From positions 1 to 36,341 of the forward strand of contig ALYD01000034.1 in the NCBI GenBank assembly GCA_000513555.1: 36,341 nt of DNA. Direction: 5' to 3'. Made by a program: the position numbers and the translations under genes. Shown here one piece after another: positions 1 to 8,864 of the stretch; the stretch's first letter is position 1; every line of letters begins with the position of its first letter. The notes beneath the pieces were generated by a model. The model did no database searches. It was not told the DNA's origin and was given only the letters and a program-made list of their open reading frames with translations. The stretch comes from Lachnospiraceae bacterium JC7 (GTDB taxonomy: Bacteria > Bacillota > Clostridia > Lachnospirales > Lachnospiraceae).

Positions 1-28
1 CAGATTTTAATTGGTTGTCATTTGGTTG

Positions 29-1630
29 TCACTGAAACCAAAAAATGGATGAAAACCTTGAAATACCAAGGTTTTCATCCACTTTGAAATTATTCAGCTC
101 TATCGTTCCGGGCGGTTTGCTCGTAAGGTCATAGAATACGCGGTTTACGCCCTTAACTTCATTTACTATTCGGTTCATGCACTTCTCGAGAACCTCGAAA
201 GGAATGTTTGTAACTTCCGCAGTCATGAAATCGTCCGTTTCCACTGCACGAAGAACCACTGCATAGTCATAGGTTCTGAAATCGCCCATAACACCTACGG
301 AACGAACATTTGTAAGTGCTGCAAAGTACTGGCTGATCTGTCTGTCGAGACCTGCATTGGCGATCTCCTCACGGTAGATGGCATCGGCATCCTGTACGAT
401 ACGTACCTTCTCAGGAGTTACTTCACCGATGATTCTTACGCCGAGCCCCGGACCCGGGAATGGCTGGCGATAAACCAGATACTCAGGAAGTCCGAGCTGA
501 AGACCTACACGTCTTACCTCATCCTTAAAAAGAAGTCTCAGAGGCTCGATGATGTCTTTGAACTCTACCTTCTCAGGAAGTCCTCCAACATTATGATGAG
601 ACTTGATCACTGCGCTCTTTCCGAGACCAGACTCGACAACGTCAGGATAGATGGTTCCCTGACAGAGGAAATCAACGGCACCGATCTTCTTGGCTTCGCG
701 CTCGAATACTCTTATGAACTGCTCTCCGATTATCTTTCGCTTCTGCTCAGGCTCTTCAACACCCTGAAGCTTCTCGAAATACTCAGGACCGGCATTAACA
801 CGGATAAAATTGAGATCATACTGACCCTTGGATCCGAAAATGGCCTCGACCTCGTCACCTTCGTTCTTACGAAGAAGACCATGATCTACAAATACACAGG
901 TGAGCTGCTTACCGATTGCCTTTGACATAAGGGATGCAGCAACAGAGGAATCAACTCCACCGCTGAGAGCGAGGAGAACCTTGCCATCTCCTACTGTCTT
1001 TCTGATCTCTTCGATCTTGTCCTGCACAAATGTCTCCATCTTCCAGCTGCCTTCGCACTTGCAGACATCATAAAGGAAGTTATGGAACAGCTTGTTGCCC
1101 TCTACGGAATGCTGTACTTCAGGATGGAACTGAACAGCATAAATCTTTCGCTCAGAATCTTCCATACCTGCAACAGGACAGTTAGCTGTATGTGCGATGA
1201 TCTCAAATCCCTCAGGAACTTTTGCGATGTAATCTGTGTGAGACATCCACATGATAGTATTATCAGATGTGCCGGCAAGAACTGAATCCTGCCTGTCAAT
1301 GATTACATCTGTGCGACCATACTCAGATACAGGTGCAGTCTTTACAACTCCGCCAAGTTCATAGGCGATAAGCTGAGCGCCGTAGCAGATACCAAGAATA
1401 GGTATACCCATATCAAATATAGCCGGGTCAATATGCTGGGACTCCTCTTTATATACAGACTGAGGTCCGCCAGTAAAGATGATACCCTTTGGATTTAACT
1501 CTCTGATCTTATCTAATCCGATAGATGAAGCATACACCTCGGCATATACACCAAGGTCACGTACGCGTCTTGCAATCAACTGGTTGTACTGACCACCAAA
1601 GTCAAGTACCACAACAAGTTCTTTTGCCAT
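29..1630 (-). CDS. guaA: GMP synthase (glutamine-hydrolysing), with unusual C-terminal tail
   Basis: This enzyme amidates XMP to GMP in the last step of guanine nucleotide synthesis, using glutamine and ATP. The class I glutamine amidotransferase domain comes first, with nucleophile Cys82 (GICYGAQ) and the His169/Glu171 pair in QFHPEV. The ATP pyrophosphatase P-loop SGGVDSS lies at about 223-229, followed by the XMP-binding dimerisation domain. The start is supported by TTTGGAGG a few bases upstream. The family normally ends SKPPxTIEWE. Here the protein follows that pattern through TIE (Glu511) and then continues for 22 unrelated residues that are encoded by the terminator hairpin. A one-base deletion just before the normal stop explains this (see findings). 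It is transcribed leftward, downstream of the purine permease but separated from it by a terminator. The identity is certain; the tail is the only doubt. Confidence 0.97.
   Translation of the reverse strand: MAKELVVVLDFGGQYNQLIARRVRDLGVYAEVYASSIGLDKIRELNPKGIIFTGGPQSVYKEESQHIDPAIFDMGIPILGICYGAQLIAYELGGVVKTAPVSEYGRTDVIIDRQDSVLAGTSDNTIMWMSHTDYIAKVPEGFEIIAHTANCPVAGMEDSERKIYAVQFHPEVQHSVEGNKLFHNFLYDVCKCEGSWKMETFVQDKIEEIRKTVGDGKVLLALSGGVDSSVAASLMSKAIGKQLTCVFVDHGLLRKNEGDEVEAIFGSKGQYDLNFIRVNAGPEYFEKLQGVEEPEQKRKIIGEQFIRVFEREAKKIGAVDFLCQGTIYPDVVESGLGKSAVIKSHHNVGGLPEKVEFKDIIEPLRLLFKDEVRRVGLQLGLPEYLVYRQPFPGPGLGVRIIGEVTPEKVRIVQDADAIYREEIANAGLDRQISQYFAALTNVRSVGVMGDFRTYDYAVVLRAVETDDFMTAEVTNIPFEVLEKCMNRIVNEVKGVNRVFYDLTSKPPGTIELNNFKVDENLGISRFSSIFWFQ
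38..81 (-). terminator. guaA intrinsic terminator, inside the reading frame
   Basis: A perfect 15-bp stem (46-60 with 67-81, loop AAATAC) is followed on the minus strand by six T residues. The stem lies wholly inside the extended guaA frame, whose stop codon (29-31) comes after the T-run. Confidence 0.9.
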
Positions 1631-1670
1631 GATTCCTCCAAACCTTAAAAGCCTTTAGATACTGTAATTC

Positions 1671-1699
1671 AATGTATAAAAAATCCACAAATAAATCAA
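1671..1699 (-). promoter_or_regulatory. possible guaA promoter
   Basis: On the minus strand TTGATT (-35) and TACATT (-10) are separated by 17 bases, about 40 bases before the guaA start. The match is only fair. I see no purine riboswitch core in the guaA leader. Confidence 0.35.
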
Positions 1700-1805
1700 T
1701 ATACATTTACCATAATATTTTCAATGTTTAGCCTAAAAAACTGTGATATGCCCTCCATTTTAATTCGTTCTGCAATCCATATATAACTTATCGGGGGCAT
1801 TCCTT

Positions 1806-1842
1806 TAAAAATAAGCCCTGAGAAGGATCTCAGAGCTTATTC
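1806..1842 (-). terminator. terminator of the purine permease gene
   Basis: The minus strand shows AATAAGCTCTGAGA, loop TCCT, and its complement (one U.G pair), followed by TTTTT. It lies about 15 bases past the permease stop and separates that gene from guaA. Confidence 0.85.
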
Positions 1843-1857
1843 CTATCTTATATTTTA

Positions 1858-3231
1858 TTACTGGAAGTTTGTAACCAGGGTTACGATTCTCAGACAGAAA
1901 AGAACAAATACTACCCACATGATAGGGCTAACGTCCTTTGCCTTCTTCTCGAATACCTTTACGATGACCCATGCAAGAATAGCAAACATGATACCTGTAG
2001 CGATTGAGTATGAAAGAGGCATCATAAGCATTGCAAGATAAGCACCTACAGTATCAGCGATATCACCGTCGAAAGTGATCTTCTTTGCTGAAGAAACCAT
2101 GAGCATACCAACATAAAGAAGTGCCGGAGCTGTAGCGAATCCCGGGATCGCAAGGAAGATAGGGGAAAGAAGAATTGAAACAAGGAACATGCATCCTGTT
2201 GTGAATGCTGTAAGTCCTGTCTTTCCGCCTGCAGCAACACCTGCAGAAGACTCTACGAATGAAGTGATAGTTGATGTTCCGAGACAAGCACCTGCAACTG
2301 TTCCGACTGCATCTGCCATAAGAACGTTACCTACGCGAGGAAGCTTACCATCCTCATCAAGAAGTCCTGCCTTATCGGCAACACCTACTACTGTACCTAC
2401 AGTATCGAAAAGATCTACATAAAGGAATGAAAAAACGATAGCTATGAACTGAACGATATGTGAAGCAACCCAGCCGAAATTGAACTTAAAAGCTGTGTTT
2501 GCGATACCGCTGAGCTGTAAGCCCTGTGAGAAGTTAGGGATAAGGCTGTAAACACCTGCATCGATGTCAACCTTGTACCATCCTGTCATCTCTGCACAGA
2601 TTCCAAGGAGCCATGTAGCGAGGATGCCGATGAGAACTGAACCCTTGATATTATAATGAGTAAGAACGATTATAAGGAGGAAACCGATAAGAGCAAGTGC
2701 TACTTCAGGCTTTGCGAAGCTTCCGAGACCGATAGTTACACCGCTGTCGCTAGGTGTCAATGTTACGATACTTGCACCCTGAAGACCGATATAAGCAACA
2801 AAAAGACCGATACCTGCTGAAATACCATTCTTGAGGTTCTGAGGGATACCGTTGATCATCTGCTCTCTCGCCTTGAAGAATGAAAGAATGATAAAGATAA
2901 GACCTTCTGCAAGAACTGCTGTAAGTGCGATGGTAAATGCATTCTCAACATCCGCAAGCTCACCGAGACAAACTGTGTAAGCAAAATATGCGTTAAGTCC
3001 GAGACCTGCTGAAAGAGCGATCGGGTAGTTTGCGAAAAATGCCATGATGAATGTAGCAAATGCTGATGCAATAGCTGTAGCTACAAATACACCGCTTCTG
3101 TCCATGACTGAACCCAGGATGTTAGGGTTTACTGCAAGAATGTAAGCCATGGTCAGGAATGTTGTGATACCTGCAATGACTTCGGTCTTTACATTAGTAC
3201 CGTGTTCTTTGAGTTTGAAAAACTGTTCCAT
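1858..3231 (-). CDS. NCS2 family purine permease (AzgA/PbuG type)
   Basis: This is a multi-pass inner-membrane transporter for adenine, guanine or hypoxanthine, driven by ion symport in characterised relatives. The N-terminus (FFKLKEHGTNVKTEVIAGIT, then FLTMAYILAVNP) is the hallmark of the AzgA/PbuG/PbuO branch of the NCS2 family, and the 457-residue length fits. There are 12 or more hydrophobic segments, and the substrate-site segment SFLYVDLFDTVGTVVGVADKAG sits in the middle. AAGGAGG lies 9 bases before the start. The gene is followed by its own terminator and then guaA, which fits purine supply. The leader contains nested hairpins (separate entry). The exact substrate cannot be read from sequence. 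Confidence 0.93.
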   Translation of the reverse strand: MEQFFKLKEHGTNVKTEVIAGITTFLTMAYILAVNPNILGSVMDRSGVFVATAIASAFATFIMAFFANYPIALSAGLGLNAYFAYTVCLGELADVENAFTIALTAVLAEGLIFIILSFFKAREQMINGIPQNLKNGISAGIGLFVAYIGLQGASIVTLTPSDSGVTIGLGSFAKPEVALALIGFLLIIVLTHYNIKGSVLIGILATWLLGICAEMTGWYKVDIDAGVYSLIPNFSQGLQLSGIANTAFKFNFGWVASHIVQFIAIVFSFLYVDLFDTVGTVVGVADKAGLLDEDGKLPRVGNVLMADAVGTVAGACLGTSTITSFVESSAGVAAGGKTGLTAFTTGCMFLVSILLSPIFLAIPGFATAPALLYVGMLMVSSAKKITFDGDIADTVGAYLAMLMMPLSYSIATGIMFAILAWVIVKVFEKKAKDVSPIMWVVFVLFCLRIVTLVTNFQ

Positions 3232-3380
3232 AAAAAATAGCCTCCTTGTTTTAAAACGTCAGCTCAGTGGATTTTTTCTTTGGACTGACGCTACATGTAA
3301 GACCTCTATGTGATCCCACATGATTTAAGAGATAATGATATACATTGGTAGTTTGGCAAATAAAACAATGTATATTCTCC
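3232..3380 (-). promoter_or_regulatory. structured 5' leader of the purine permease
   Basis: The roughly 150-base leader contains three separate inverted repeats. The first is a perfect 10-bp pair (ATATACATTG at 3366-3375 on the minus strand with CAATGTATAT at 3338-3347). The second is a short ATGTG/CACAT hairpin (3308-3321). The last is CGTCAG/CTGACG (3285-3290 with 3257-3262) followed by TTTTAAAA directly before the AAGGAGG ribosome site, which could act as an attenuator. The conserved core of the purine riboswitch is not present. No ligand is assigned. Confidence 0.45.
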
Positions 3381-3519
3381 TGTTCGAAAACATGCATAAT
3401 TTTAACACATTAAATTTTAGAAGTCCTATCAATAATGGTAACTTCTTACAACTTTGTTATTTTTTTATAAAATGAAATGCTATAAGAGATAATCTTAGGT
3501 TATTTTTCTTATTCATATA

Positions 3520-3578
3520 ATAAAAGTGGCGAAAACCTGGTATGCTCAAACGTCTCCAGGTATTTCGCCACTTTTTAA
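3520..3578 (-). terminator. tmRNA terminator (possibly bidirectional)
   Basis: The hairpin arms AAGTGGCGAAATACCTGG and CCAGGTTTTCGCCACTT (minus strand) flank a loop of about 15 bases and are followed by TTTTATTA. On the plus strand the hairpin is also followed by TTTTT. The base of the stem shares long identical stretches with the tRNA-Leu terminator. Confidence 0.88.
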
Positions 3579-3582
3579 GTTA

Positions 3583-3925
3583 TGGACCAGACGGGAGTCG
3601 AACCCGTGTCCGAAAACAAATTCCCTCTCCTTCTACTATCATAGTACACTTCCGAGATTCCCCACCGTGTAGAAGATGTGCACGTCTTTACACGACCGGT
3701 ATCCTCTTATACGCCCATCAGGTAGAGGAGTTCCTGAAGTCGTTTCTCACATGATCGAGGCCAGATTCTCAAAGTGTGAGTGCAATGAGGCTGACCACAC
3801 AGCGATTAGGCTGCGTATGCTAATTCTGTTTTGTTAGCGTTTATATTTAAGTTTGAAGTTTAACGCAACTGTCTTTCGGATAGCTTCTAAAGCTGCATCG
3901 TCCCCGTCGAAACCGGTACTAGCCC
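3583..3925 (-). ncRNA. ssrA: transfer-messenger RNA (tmRNA)
   Basis: tmRNA rescues stalled ribosomes and tags the unfinished protein for proteolysis. The tRNA-like ends are clear: the 5' GGGCTAG pairs with the 3' CTGGTCC over seven pairs (two G.U), followed by discriminator A. The conserved GTTTCGACGGG lies near the 5' end and the T-arm GGGTTCGACTCCC near the 3' end. CCA is not encoded. The tag reading frame at 3838-3806 begins with GCT and gives ANKTELAYAA followed by TAA. The ending AYAA differs from the usual ALAA. The mature 5' end would be made by RNase P from a short leader. Confidence 0.95.
3806..3838 (-). other. tmRNA tag-peptide reading frame
   Basis: The resume codon is GCT and the encoded tag is ANKTELAYAA, then TAA. 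An A-rich stretch precedes it, as in other tmRNAs. The same frame gives the only sensible tag; neighbouring frames hit a stop at once. Confidence 0.85.
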
Positions 3926-3937
3926 TTATATTCACAC

Positions 3938-3966
3938 ATCATAGCGGATAATAGTTCATTTGTAAA
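3938..3966 (-). promoter_or_regulatory. ssrA promoter
   Basis: TTTACA (-35, 3961-3966) and TATGAT (-10, 3938-3943) are separated by exactly 17 bases on the minus strand, 12 bases before the mature tmRNA 5' end. Confidence 0.75.
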
Positions 3967-4074
3967 TAAACTACAGGTTCAAAAGTGTGTTTTTCTTATT
4001 ATTTATACTTATTCTGTTTATATAAAATCTCTATATTTAGCTGTTGGATAAATAAATTTCGGCTAACTATATCT

Positions 4075-4098
4075 AATGGATATACAACTATACCCATT
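4075..4098 (+). promoter_or_regulatory. candidate operator of the XRE regulator
   Basis: This is an inverted repeat, AATGGATATA, four bases, TATACCCATT, with a single mismatch. It lies about 60 bases before the XRE gene start. Autoregulation is an inference from the position. Confidence 0.35.
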
Positions 4099-4155
4099 GG
4101 AAAATGTTTTATTTCTCCATCATCACTTACAATTCAGACATAAGGAGAAAATAGT

Positions 4156-4659
4156 ATGGGGATCATAAAACGACGTGCCAAGCATATAAAAACATATACA
4201 GAAGATCCGGTATACAACAATGCCAGTTATCGTTTCGACTGGAAGATCTTGGGTAAGAACATCGCCAGGCGCAGACTGGAACTCGGATATACCCAGCAGG
4301 ATCTTTCCGATATCACCGGAATACCTGCGGTTATGATCTCTCAGTTTGAGAACAATCTGAACGGTAAGCATCCGAACAACAGTCAGATAGTGATTTTGAT
4401 GCATGCATTAAATATGGATGCAAATGCTATATACAGCGGTAATGCGGATTCCGCAACCTTAAGTACAACGGAAAAAAATCTGACTGAACTTATTGAAAAC
4501 ATAAGGGCAGAGATATTTAAATCCGATATCTACAAAAGTGCACAGGTAAATGACAGAAGAAATATTCCGAAACCACTTGGATTAAATAATTCAGAAGGTA
4601 CCGGATATAATGCTCCCGAACGTGATATTGCAGAAAGAAATAATAACAATTATTGGTAA
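4156..4659 (+). CDS. XRE/Cro-type helix-turn-helix transcription regulator
   Basis: This 167-residue protein has a lambda-repressor-like HTH at about residues 30-85: an ARRRLELGYTQQDLSDITG helix pair, then a recognition region ending ISQFEN. About 28 residues precede the HTH. The tail (about 100-167) is polar, rich in Asn, Glu and Arg, with no domain I recognise. AAGGAGA lies 8 bases before the ATG. The gene stands alone, divergent from ssrA and convergent with uvrA. Its targets are unknown; a palindrome just upstream could be its own operator. The DNA-binding call is firm, while the biological role is not known. Confidence 0.85.
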   Translation: MGIIKRRAKHIKTYTEDPVYNNASYRFDWKILGKNIARRRLELGYTQQDLSDITGIPAVMISQFENNLNGKHPNNSQIVILMHALNMDANAIYSGNADSATLSTTEKNLTELIENIRAEIFKSDIYKSAQVNDRRNIPKPLGLNNSEGTGYNAPERDIAERNNNNYW

Positions 4660-4778
4660 CAGATCAGATTTCTTTAATGAATCAGGATTCAGGAGATAAT
4701 ACAAACTGAAATTCTGTCTCGGTATACTGGATGATTTTTCAGTACACGGTTTAATAAGTAAATTAAATAACTTGAAAT

Positions 4779-4818
4779 TAAAAAAATGGTGGTCACTTTG
4801 ATGTGATCACCATTTCTT
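4779..4818 (-). terminator. uvrA terminator
   Basis: A 13-bp stem (AAATGGTGATCAC with its partner, one G.U pair) with a 6-base loop is followed by TTTTTTT on the minus strand, about 45 bases past the uvrA stop. The plus-strand side has only a broken T-run, so it may also weakly serve the convergent XRE gene. Confidence 0.85.
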
Positions 4819-4862
4819 TGTCTGATGCGACTATCTGACGCAAAATCCTTACTTCAACTGCT

Positions 4863-7694
4863 TCATTTTTTAAGATACTGCTTTATATAGCGTCCGGTAT
4901 GTGATTCCTTTACCTTTGCGACTTCCTCAGGTGTTCCCTTTGCTATAAGGGTTCCGCCCTTATCTCCGCCTTCTGGTCCCATATCAATAATGTAGTCAGC
5001 ACACTTAATTACATCCAGATTGTGCTCGATGACTATAACAGTATTTCCTGTTTCTGCCAGTTTATCCAGCATGACCACCAGCTTATGTACATCGGCAAAA
5101 TGTAATCCCGTAGTAGGTTCGTCAAGAACGTAAATAGTCTTCCCTGTAGGACGGCGGCTGAGTTCTGTTGCCAGCTTGATACGCTGTGCCTCACCTCCGC
5201 TGAGTTCTGTACTGGGCTGTCCAAGTTTCACATAACCCAGTCCCACATCATAAAGAGTCTGGATCTTTCTCGTTATAGTCGGAACGTTTTTAAAGAATTC
5301 CAATGCTTCTTCAACAGTCATTTCCAGAACATCGTAAATGTTCTTGTCCTTATATTTAACATCCAGTGTTTCTCTGTTGAATCTCTTTCCGTTACATATC
5401 TCACATGGTACGTAGACATCCGGAAGGAAGTTCATCTCGATCTTTACGATACCGTCTCCCTGACAGGCCTCACAGCGTCCGCCCTTGACATTGAAAGAAA
5501 AACGTCCCTTGCTGTATCCGTGGGCTTTGGCATCCGGTGTTCCTGCAAACAGATCTCTGATGAGATCAAATACACCAGTATATGTGGCAGGATTTGAACG
5601 AGGAGTACGTCCGATAGGTGACTGATCAATGGCGATGATCTTATCCAGCTGTTTTATACCGTCGATGCGTTTATGCTTTCCTGCAATGGTCCTGGCTCTG
5701 TTAAGCTGTTTTGCCAGTGATTTGTACAGTATCTCATTGACCAGTGAAGATTTACCTGATCCCGAAACACCTGTAACGCAGGTGAATACTCCAAGTGGAA
5801 AATCCACATCCACATTTTTCAGGTTGTTCTCCTCTGCACCTATGACCTTGATCCAGCCTGTAGGCTTCCTTCTTATCTTGGGCACGGCGATCTTGAGTTT
5901 TCCGCTCAGGTACTGACCCGTGATACTGCGTGGATTTGCCATGATCTCATCCACATTTCCCGTGGCAACCACTTCTCCGCCCTCTGAGCCCGCTCCTGGT
6001 CCTATATCTACGATATAGTCCGCTGCTCTCATGGTATCTTCGTCATGCTCTACAACAAGCACGGAATTGCCCAGATCACGCAGATGCTTCAAAGTGGCTA
6101 TGAGACGGTCATTATCTCTCTGATGCAGGCCGATACTCGGTTCATCAAGGATATATGCCACACCTACAAGTCCCGAGCCGATCTGTGTGGCCAGTCTGAT
6201 ACGCTGTGCCTCACCTCCGGACAAAGTTCCTGCCGAACGCGCAAGGGTCAGATAATCAAGTCCCACATCCAGCATGAATTTGATGCGGTTCCTTATCTCC
6301 TTTATGATCTCATCTCCTATCTTATGCTGCATAGGAGTGAGGTTAAGCTCTGTTATCCACTTGTAGAACTTTTCTATGGACAGAGTTGTTGCATCGTAAA
6401 TATTGAGATCGCCGACTGTGACAGCAAGGCTGGTTGGCTTCAGTCTCGCACCGTGACAGCTTGGACATGGAGTTATACGCATGAACTGCTCATACTCCAC
6501 CTTCATCTTATCGGAGAAGCACTCCTTGTAACGGCGGGCAACATTGGCAACAAGTCCCTCAAAGGCGACAGTGTGAACATTGCCCTTTCCGAACTGTGAC
6601 TCGTAGTAGACTGTGACTGTTTCATCACCTGTTCCGTTTATGATAATGTCTCTGGCCTTTTCGCTTAAGTCGCAAAATGGGGTATCGAGACTGAAATCAT
6701 ATTTCTCTGCCAATGCCTTCAGCATGGCATGGGTGTAACTGCCTTCATCCTTTGAATTCATCCATCCCATTACGGAAATAGCACCCTGGTTGATACTGAG
6801 TGTCTCGTCCGGGATCATGAGTTCAACATCAAATTCCATCTTGTAGCCTATGCCGAAACATTCCGGACAGGCTCCGAAAGGATTGTTGAAGGAAAAGCTT
6901 CGTGGCTCGATTTCTTCTATAGAGATACCGCAGTCAGGACAGGCGAAGCTGGTTGAGAAATTGATAGGCTCGCCTCCTACCACATCCACTGTCAGTCTTC
7001 CGTCACTGAGCTGCATGACCTGTTCTATGGAATCGGCTAGACGTTTCTCTATGCCTTCACGAATAACGAGACGGTCTACTACTATCTCAATAGTATGACG
7101 TATATTCTTTTCGAGCTTTATCTCCTCGGCAAGTTCATACATGTTTCCGTCTATGCGTACACGGACATATCCTGAACGTCTGGCGCTGTCCAAAACCTTT
7201 TCATGCATACCCTTTTTGCCTTTAACGATAGGTGCAAGAAGCTGTATACGGGTGCCCTCTTCCATGGTGAGAAGCTGGTCAACTATCTCGTCCACAGTCT
7301 GACGTCTTATCTCCTTACCGCAGTTAGGACAGTGAGGCACACCTGTACGGGCATATAAGAGTCTCATATAGTCGTATATTTCTGTAACAGTACCTACTGT
7401 AGAACGAGGGTTGCGGTTTGTGGATTTCTGATCTATGGAGATCGCCGGACTGAGTCCTTCTATCGTATCTACTCTGGGCTTCTCCATCTGTCCCAGAAAC
7501 TGGCGGGCATAGGAGGAAAGAGACTGCATGTATCTGCGCTGTCCCTCCGCATAAATGGTATCGAAAGCAAGAGAAGACTTTCCCGAGCCGGAAAGACCGG
7601 TCATAACTACCAGTTCTTCTCTGGGAATGTCTACATCTATATGCTTGAGATTATGTTCACTTGCACCGCGAATTTTAATATAATTCTTACCCAT
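4863..7694 (-). CDS. uvrA: UvrABC excinuclease subunit A
   Basis: UvrA is the damage-recognition ATPase of nucleotide excision repair and loads UvrB at lesions. The length of 943 residues is normal for the family. The first Walker A, GLSGSGKS, lies at 33-40. The insertion-domain zinc module has CPDC and CPEC pairs. The first ABC signature is [11 protein letters not shown], the second Walker A is GVSGSGKS, the second zinc finger is CEAC with CEIC, and the second signature is [11 protein letters not shown]. All key motifs are intact. GAGG lies five bases before the ATG. uvrB and uvrC are not in the window, and the gene appears to be transcribed alone. Confidence 0.98.
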   Translation of the reverse strand: MGKNYIKIRGASEHNLKHIDVDIPREELVVMTGLSGSGKSSLAFDTIYAEGQRRYMQSLSSYARQFLGQMEKPRVDTIEGLSPAISIDQKSTNRNPRSTVGTVTEIYDYMRLLYARTGVPHCPNCGKEIRRQTVDEIVDQLLTMEEGTRIQLLAPIVKGKKGMHEKVLDSARRSGYVRVRIDGNMYELAEEIKLEKNIRHTIEIVVDRLVIREGIEKRLADSIEQVMQLSDGRLTVDVVGGEPINFSTSFACPDCGISIEEIEPRSFSFNNPFGACPECFGIGYKMEFDVELMIPDETLSINQGAISVMGWMNSKDEGSYTHAMLKALAEKYDFSLDTPFCDLSEKARDIIINGTGDETVTVYYESQFGKGNVHTVAFEGLVANVARRYKECFSDKMKVEYEQFMRITPCPSCHGARLKPTSLAVTVGDLNIYDATTLSIEKFYKWITELNLTPMQHKIGDEIIKEIRNRIKFMLDVGLDYLTLARSAGTLSGGEAQRIRLATQIGSGLVGVAYILDEPSIGLHQRDNDRLIATLKHLRDLGNSVLVVEHDEDTMRAADYIVDIGPGAGSEGGEVVATGNVDEIMANPRSITGQYLSGKLKIAVPKIRRKPTGWIKVIGAEENNLKNVDVDFPLGVFTCVTGVSGSGKSSLVNEILYKSLAKQLNRARTIAGKHKRIDGIKQLDKIIAIDQSPIGRTPRSNPATYTGVFDLIRDLFAGTPDAKAHGYSKGRFSFNVKGGRCEACQGDGIVKIEMNFLPDVYVPCEICNGKRFNRETLDVKYKDKNIYDVLEMTVEEALEFFKNVPTITRKIQTLYDVGLGYVKLGQPSTELSGGEAQRIKLATELSRRPTGKTIYVLDEPTTGLHFADVHKLVVMLDKLAETGNTVIVIEHNLDVIKCADYIIDMGPEGGDKGGTLIAKGTPEEVAKVKESHTGRYIKQYLKK

Positions 7695-7740
7695 AGTGAC
7701 CTCATATTCTATATAATTAAATCCAATGAAAAATGATTAT

Positions 7741-7780
7741 AAATTAACCCGACAAACATTTGTTTGCCGGGTTAATTTTA
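7741..7780 (-). terminator. hairpin downstream of the Gx transporter gene
   Basis: A long stem, AAATTAACCCG with CGGGTTAATTT, continues through CAAAC/GTTTG around a 4-base loop with one mismatch. It sits about 65 bases past the Gx gene stop and before uvrA. The T-run is poor on both strands, so termination is likely but not certain. Confidence 0.55.
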
Positions 7781-7845
7781 ACATGACTGTAATTTTAAAT
7801 CAATAACACGAATGTATGTTTTGATATATTTAATATTAATTCCTG

Positions 7846-8355
7846 TCAGTTGACGGTTCTCAGATATGTCTGGATCCTCTCTGTGATAAGTCCCGATACG
7901 AGACCGATAACCGCACCTGCAGCAACACCCGCGATCATAAGTACGGGAAGATAAAGAAGCAGCACCTCGCTGTGGAGCAACAGGATTGCAGCCATAAGCT
8001 GTCCTACATTGTGCATAACACCACCTGTGACACTCACCACTGTCATATGAAATCCTCCTATCTTTAAGAGGATCAGCATGGTAAGAAAGCTGAGCCCGAA
8101 TCCCGCAAGGGAATAGGCAAGGGTCATGGTGTTGCCGAACATGAAGCTTACCAGGATGATACGCAGAAAACTGATGATAAGTGTAGGCAGCGGTCCAAGA
8201 GAGTACATTCCTATGACCGTTACTATATTCGGTAATCCCAGTTTTACTCCGGGAACTCCTATGTTGATAGGAATAAGTGCTTCTACATAGCTAAGTATCA
8301 TAGCAAGGGCAAGAAGCATGCCGTATAAACTTGTTTTTTTAGATGTCATTTTCAT
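7846..8355 (-). CDS. Gx transporter family membrane protein (ECF S-component-like; heptaprenyl diphosphate synthase component I family)
   Basis: This is a small (169-residue) integral membrane protein with about five hydrophobic segments. The pattern GVPGVKLGLPNIVTVIGMYSLGP followed by FLRIILVSFMFGN, and later GGVMHNVGQLMAA, is typical of the family (PF07456) often labelled heptaprenyl diphosphate synthase component I. That family is now seen as related to ECF transporter substrate-binding subunits. Relatives often sit beside FMN-binding or ApbE-like genes; here none is adjacent, so the substrate is not hinted at. No Shine-Dalgarno precedes the ATG. Instead a -10 element ends seven bases before it, suggesting a leaderless mRNA. 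Confidence 0.8.
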   Translation of the reverse strand: MKMTSKKTSLYGMLLALAMILSYVEALIPINIGVPGVKLGLPNIVTVIGMYSLGPLPTLIISFLRIILVSFMFGNTMTLAYSLAGFGLSFLTMLILLKIGGFHMTVVSVTGGVMHNVGQLMAAILLLHSEVLLLYLPVLMIAGVAAGAVIGLVSGLITERIQTYLRTVN

Positions 8356-8362
8356 AACGGTT

Positions 8363-8391
8363 ATTATAATCGACTAAAAAATAATAGTAAA
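8363..8391 (-). promoter_or_regulatory. promoter giving a probable leaderless transcript
   Basis: TTTACT (-35, 8386-8391), a 17-base spacer and TATAAT (-10, 8363-8368) lie on the minus strand. The -10 ends seven bases before the ATG of the Gx gene, so transcription should begin at or next to the start codon. Confidence 0.6.
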
Positions 8392-8394
8392 GTA

Positions 8395-8423
8395 AAAGCG
8401 GTATCCCGTAGGATACCGCTTGC
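8395..8423 (-). terminator. cold shock gene terminator
   Basis: On the minus strand AAGCGGTATCC, loop TACG, GGATACCGCTT is followed by a T-rich tail (TTTTACTTT). It lies about 75 bases past the cold shock stop codon. Confidence 0.85.
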
Positions 8424-8496
8424 TTTCATTTAGTTCTCTATACTTTTCTTGCAAATAATATATTAATTACAATTAAGGTACTCTGAAATCTAAAAA

Positions 8497-8694
8497 TTAA
8501 AGCTTAATTACGTTTACTGCCTGAGGTCCCTTAGCGCCATCCTGAACGTTGAACTCAACATTCTGACCCTCTTCAAGTGACTTGAATCCATCACCTGTAA
8601 GTCCTGAATAGTGAACGAAAACGTCCTTGCCTGCCTCATCAGAAATGAAACCATAACCCTTCTGATTGTTGAACCACTTAACTGTACCCTTCAT
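8497..8694 (-). CDS. CspA-family cold shock protein
   Basis: This 65-residue single-domain nucleic-acid-binding protein acts as an RNA chaperone in characterised relatives. RNP1 (KGYGFI) and RNP2 (VFVHY) are both present. I chose the ATG at 8694, giving MKGTVKWF, because GGAGG sits eight bases before it. An ATG five codons upstream overlaps that ribosome site itself and would not be used. The gene has a strong extended -10 promoter, a short leader with a GCAGAA/TTCTGC hairpin near the 5' end, and its own terminator. Confidence 0.96.
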   Translation of the reverse strand: MKGTVKWFNNQKGYGFISDEAGKDVFVHYSGLTGDGFKSLEEGQNVEFNVQDGAKGPQAVNVIKL

Positions 8695-8744
8695 TGTATA
8701 TACCTCCATAAAGTACCTGCAGAATTATTTCTGCAACAGGGTCA

Positions 8745-8773
8745 ATCTTAGCATAAACAAAAATCGAGGTCAA
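8745..8773 (-). promoter_or_regulatory. cold shock gene promoter
   Basis: TTGACC (-35, 8768-8773), a 17-base spacer and TAAGAT (-10, 8745-8750), preceded by the extended -10 TGC. A transcript would start about 45 bases before the ATG, and its 5' leader holds the GCAGAA/TTCTGC hairpin at about 8719-8734. Confidence 0.75.
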
Positions 8774-8864
8774 TCAAATGTCGTACAACTTGACATACAT
8801 TTTTTATTTAACCAGATATAATAAAAATAAATATCGGCTGGTCAGAATGGCAATTTAATCAAAA

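Noticed and set aside
3232..3380. Purine riboswitch
   Set aside because: The conserved core strings of that class (such as the TCTACC and GACTA joining segments in order) are missing.
3542..3754. Plus-strand reading frame of 70 codons
   Set aside because: It lies across the tmRNA gene and its terminator on the other strand, with no ribosome site.
6045..6599. Plus-strand frame of 184 codons inside uvrA
   Set aside because: Antisense to a full, motif-complete uvrA; no family likeness and no ribosome site.
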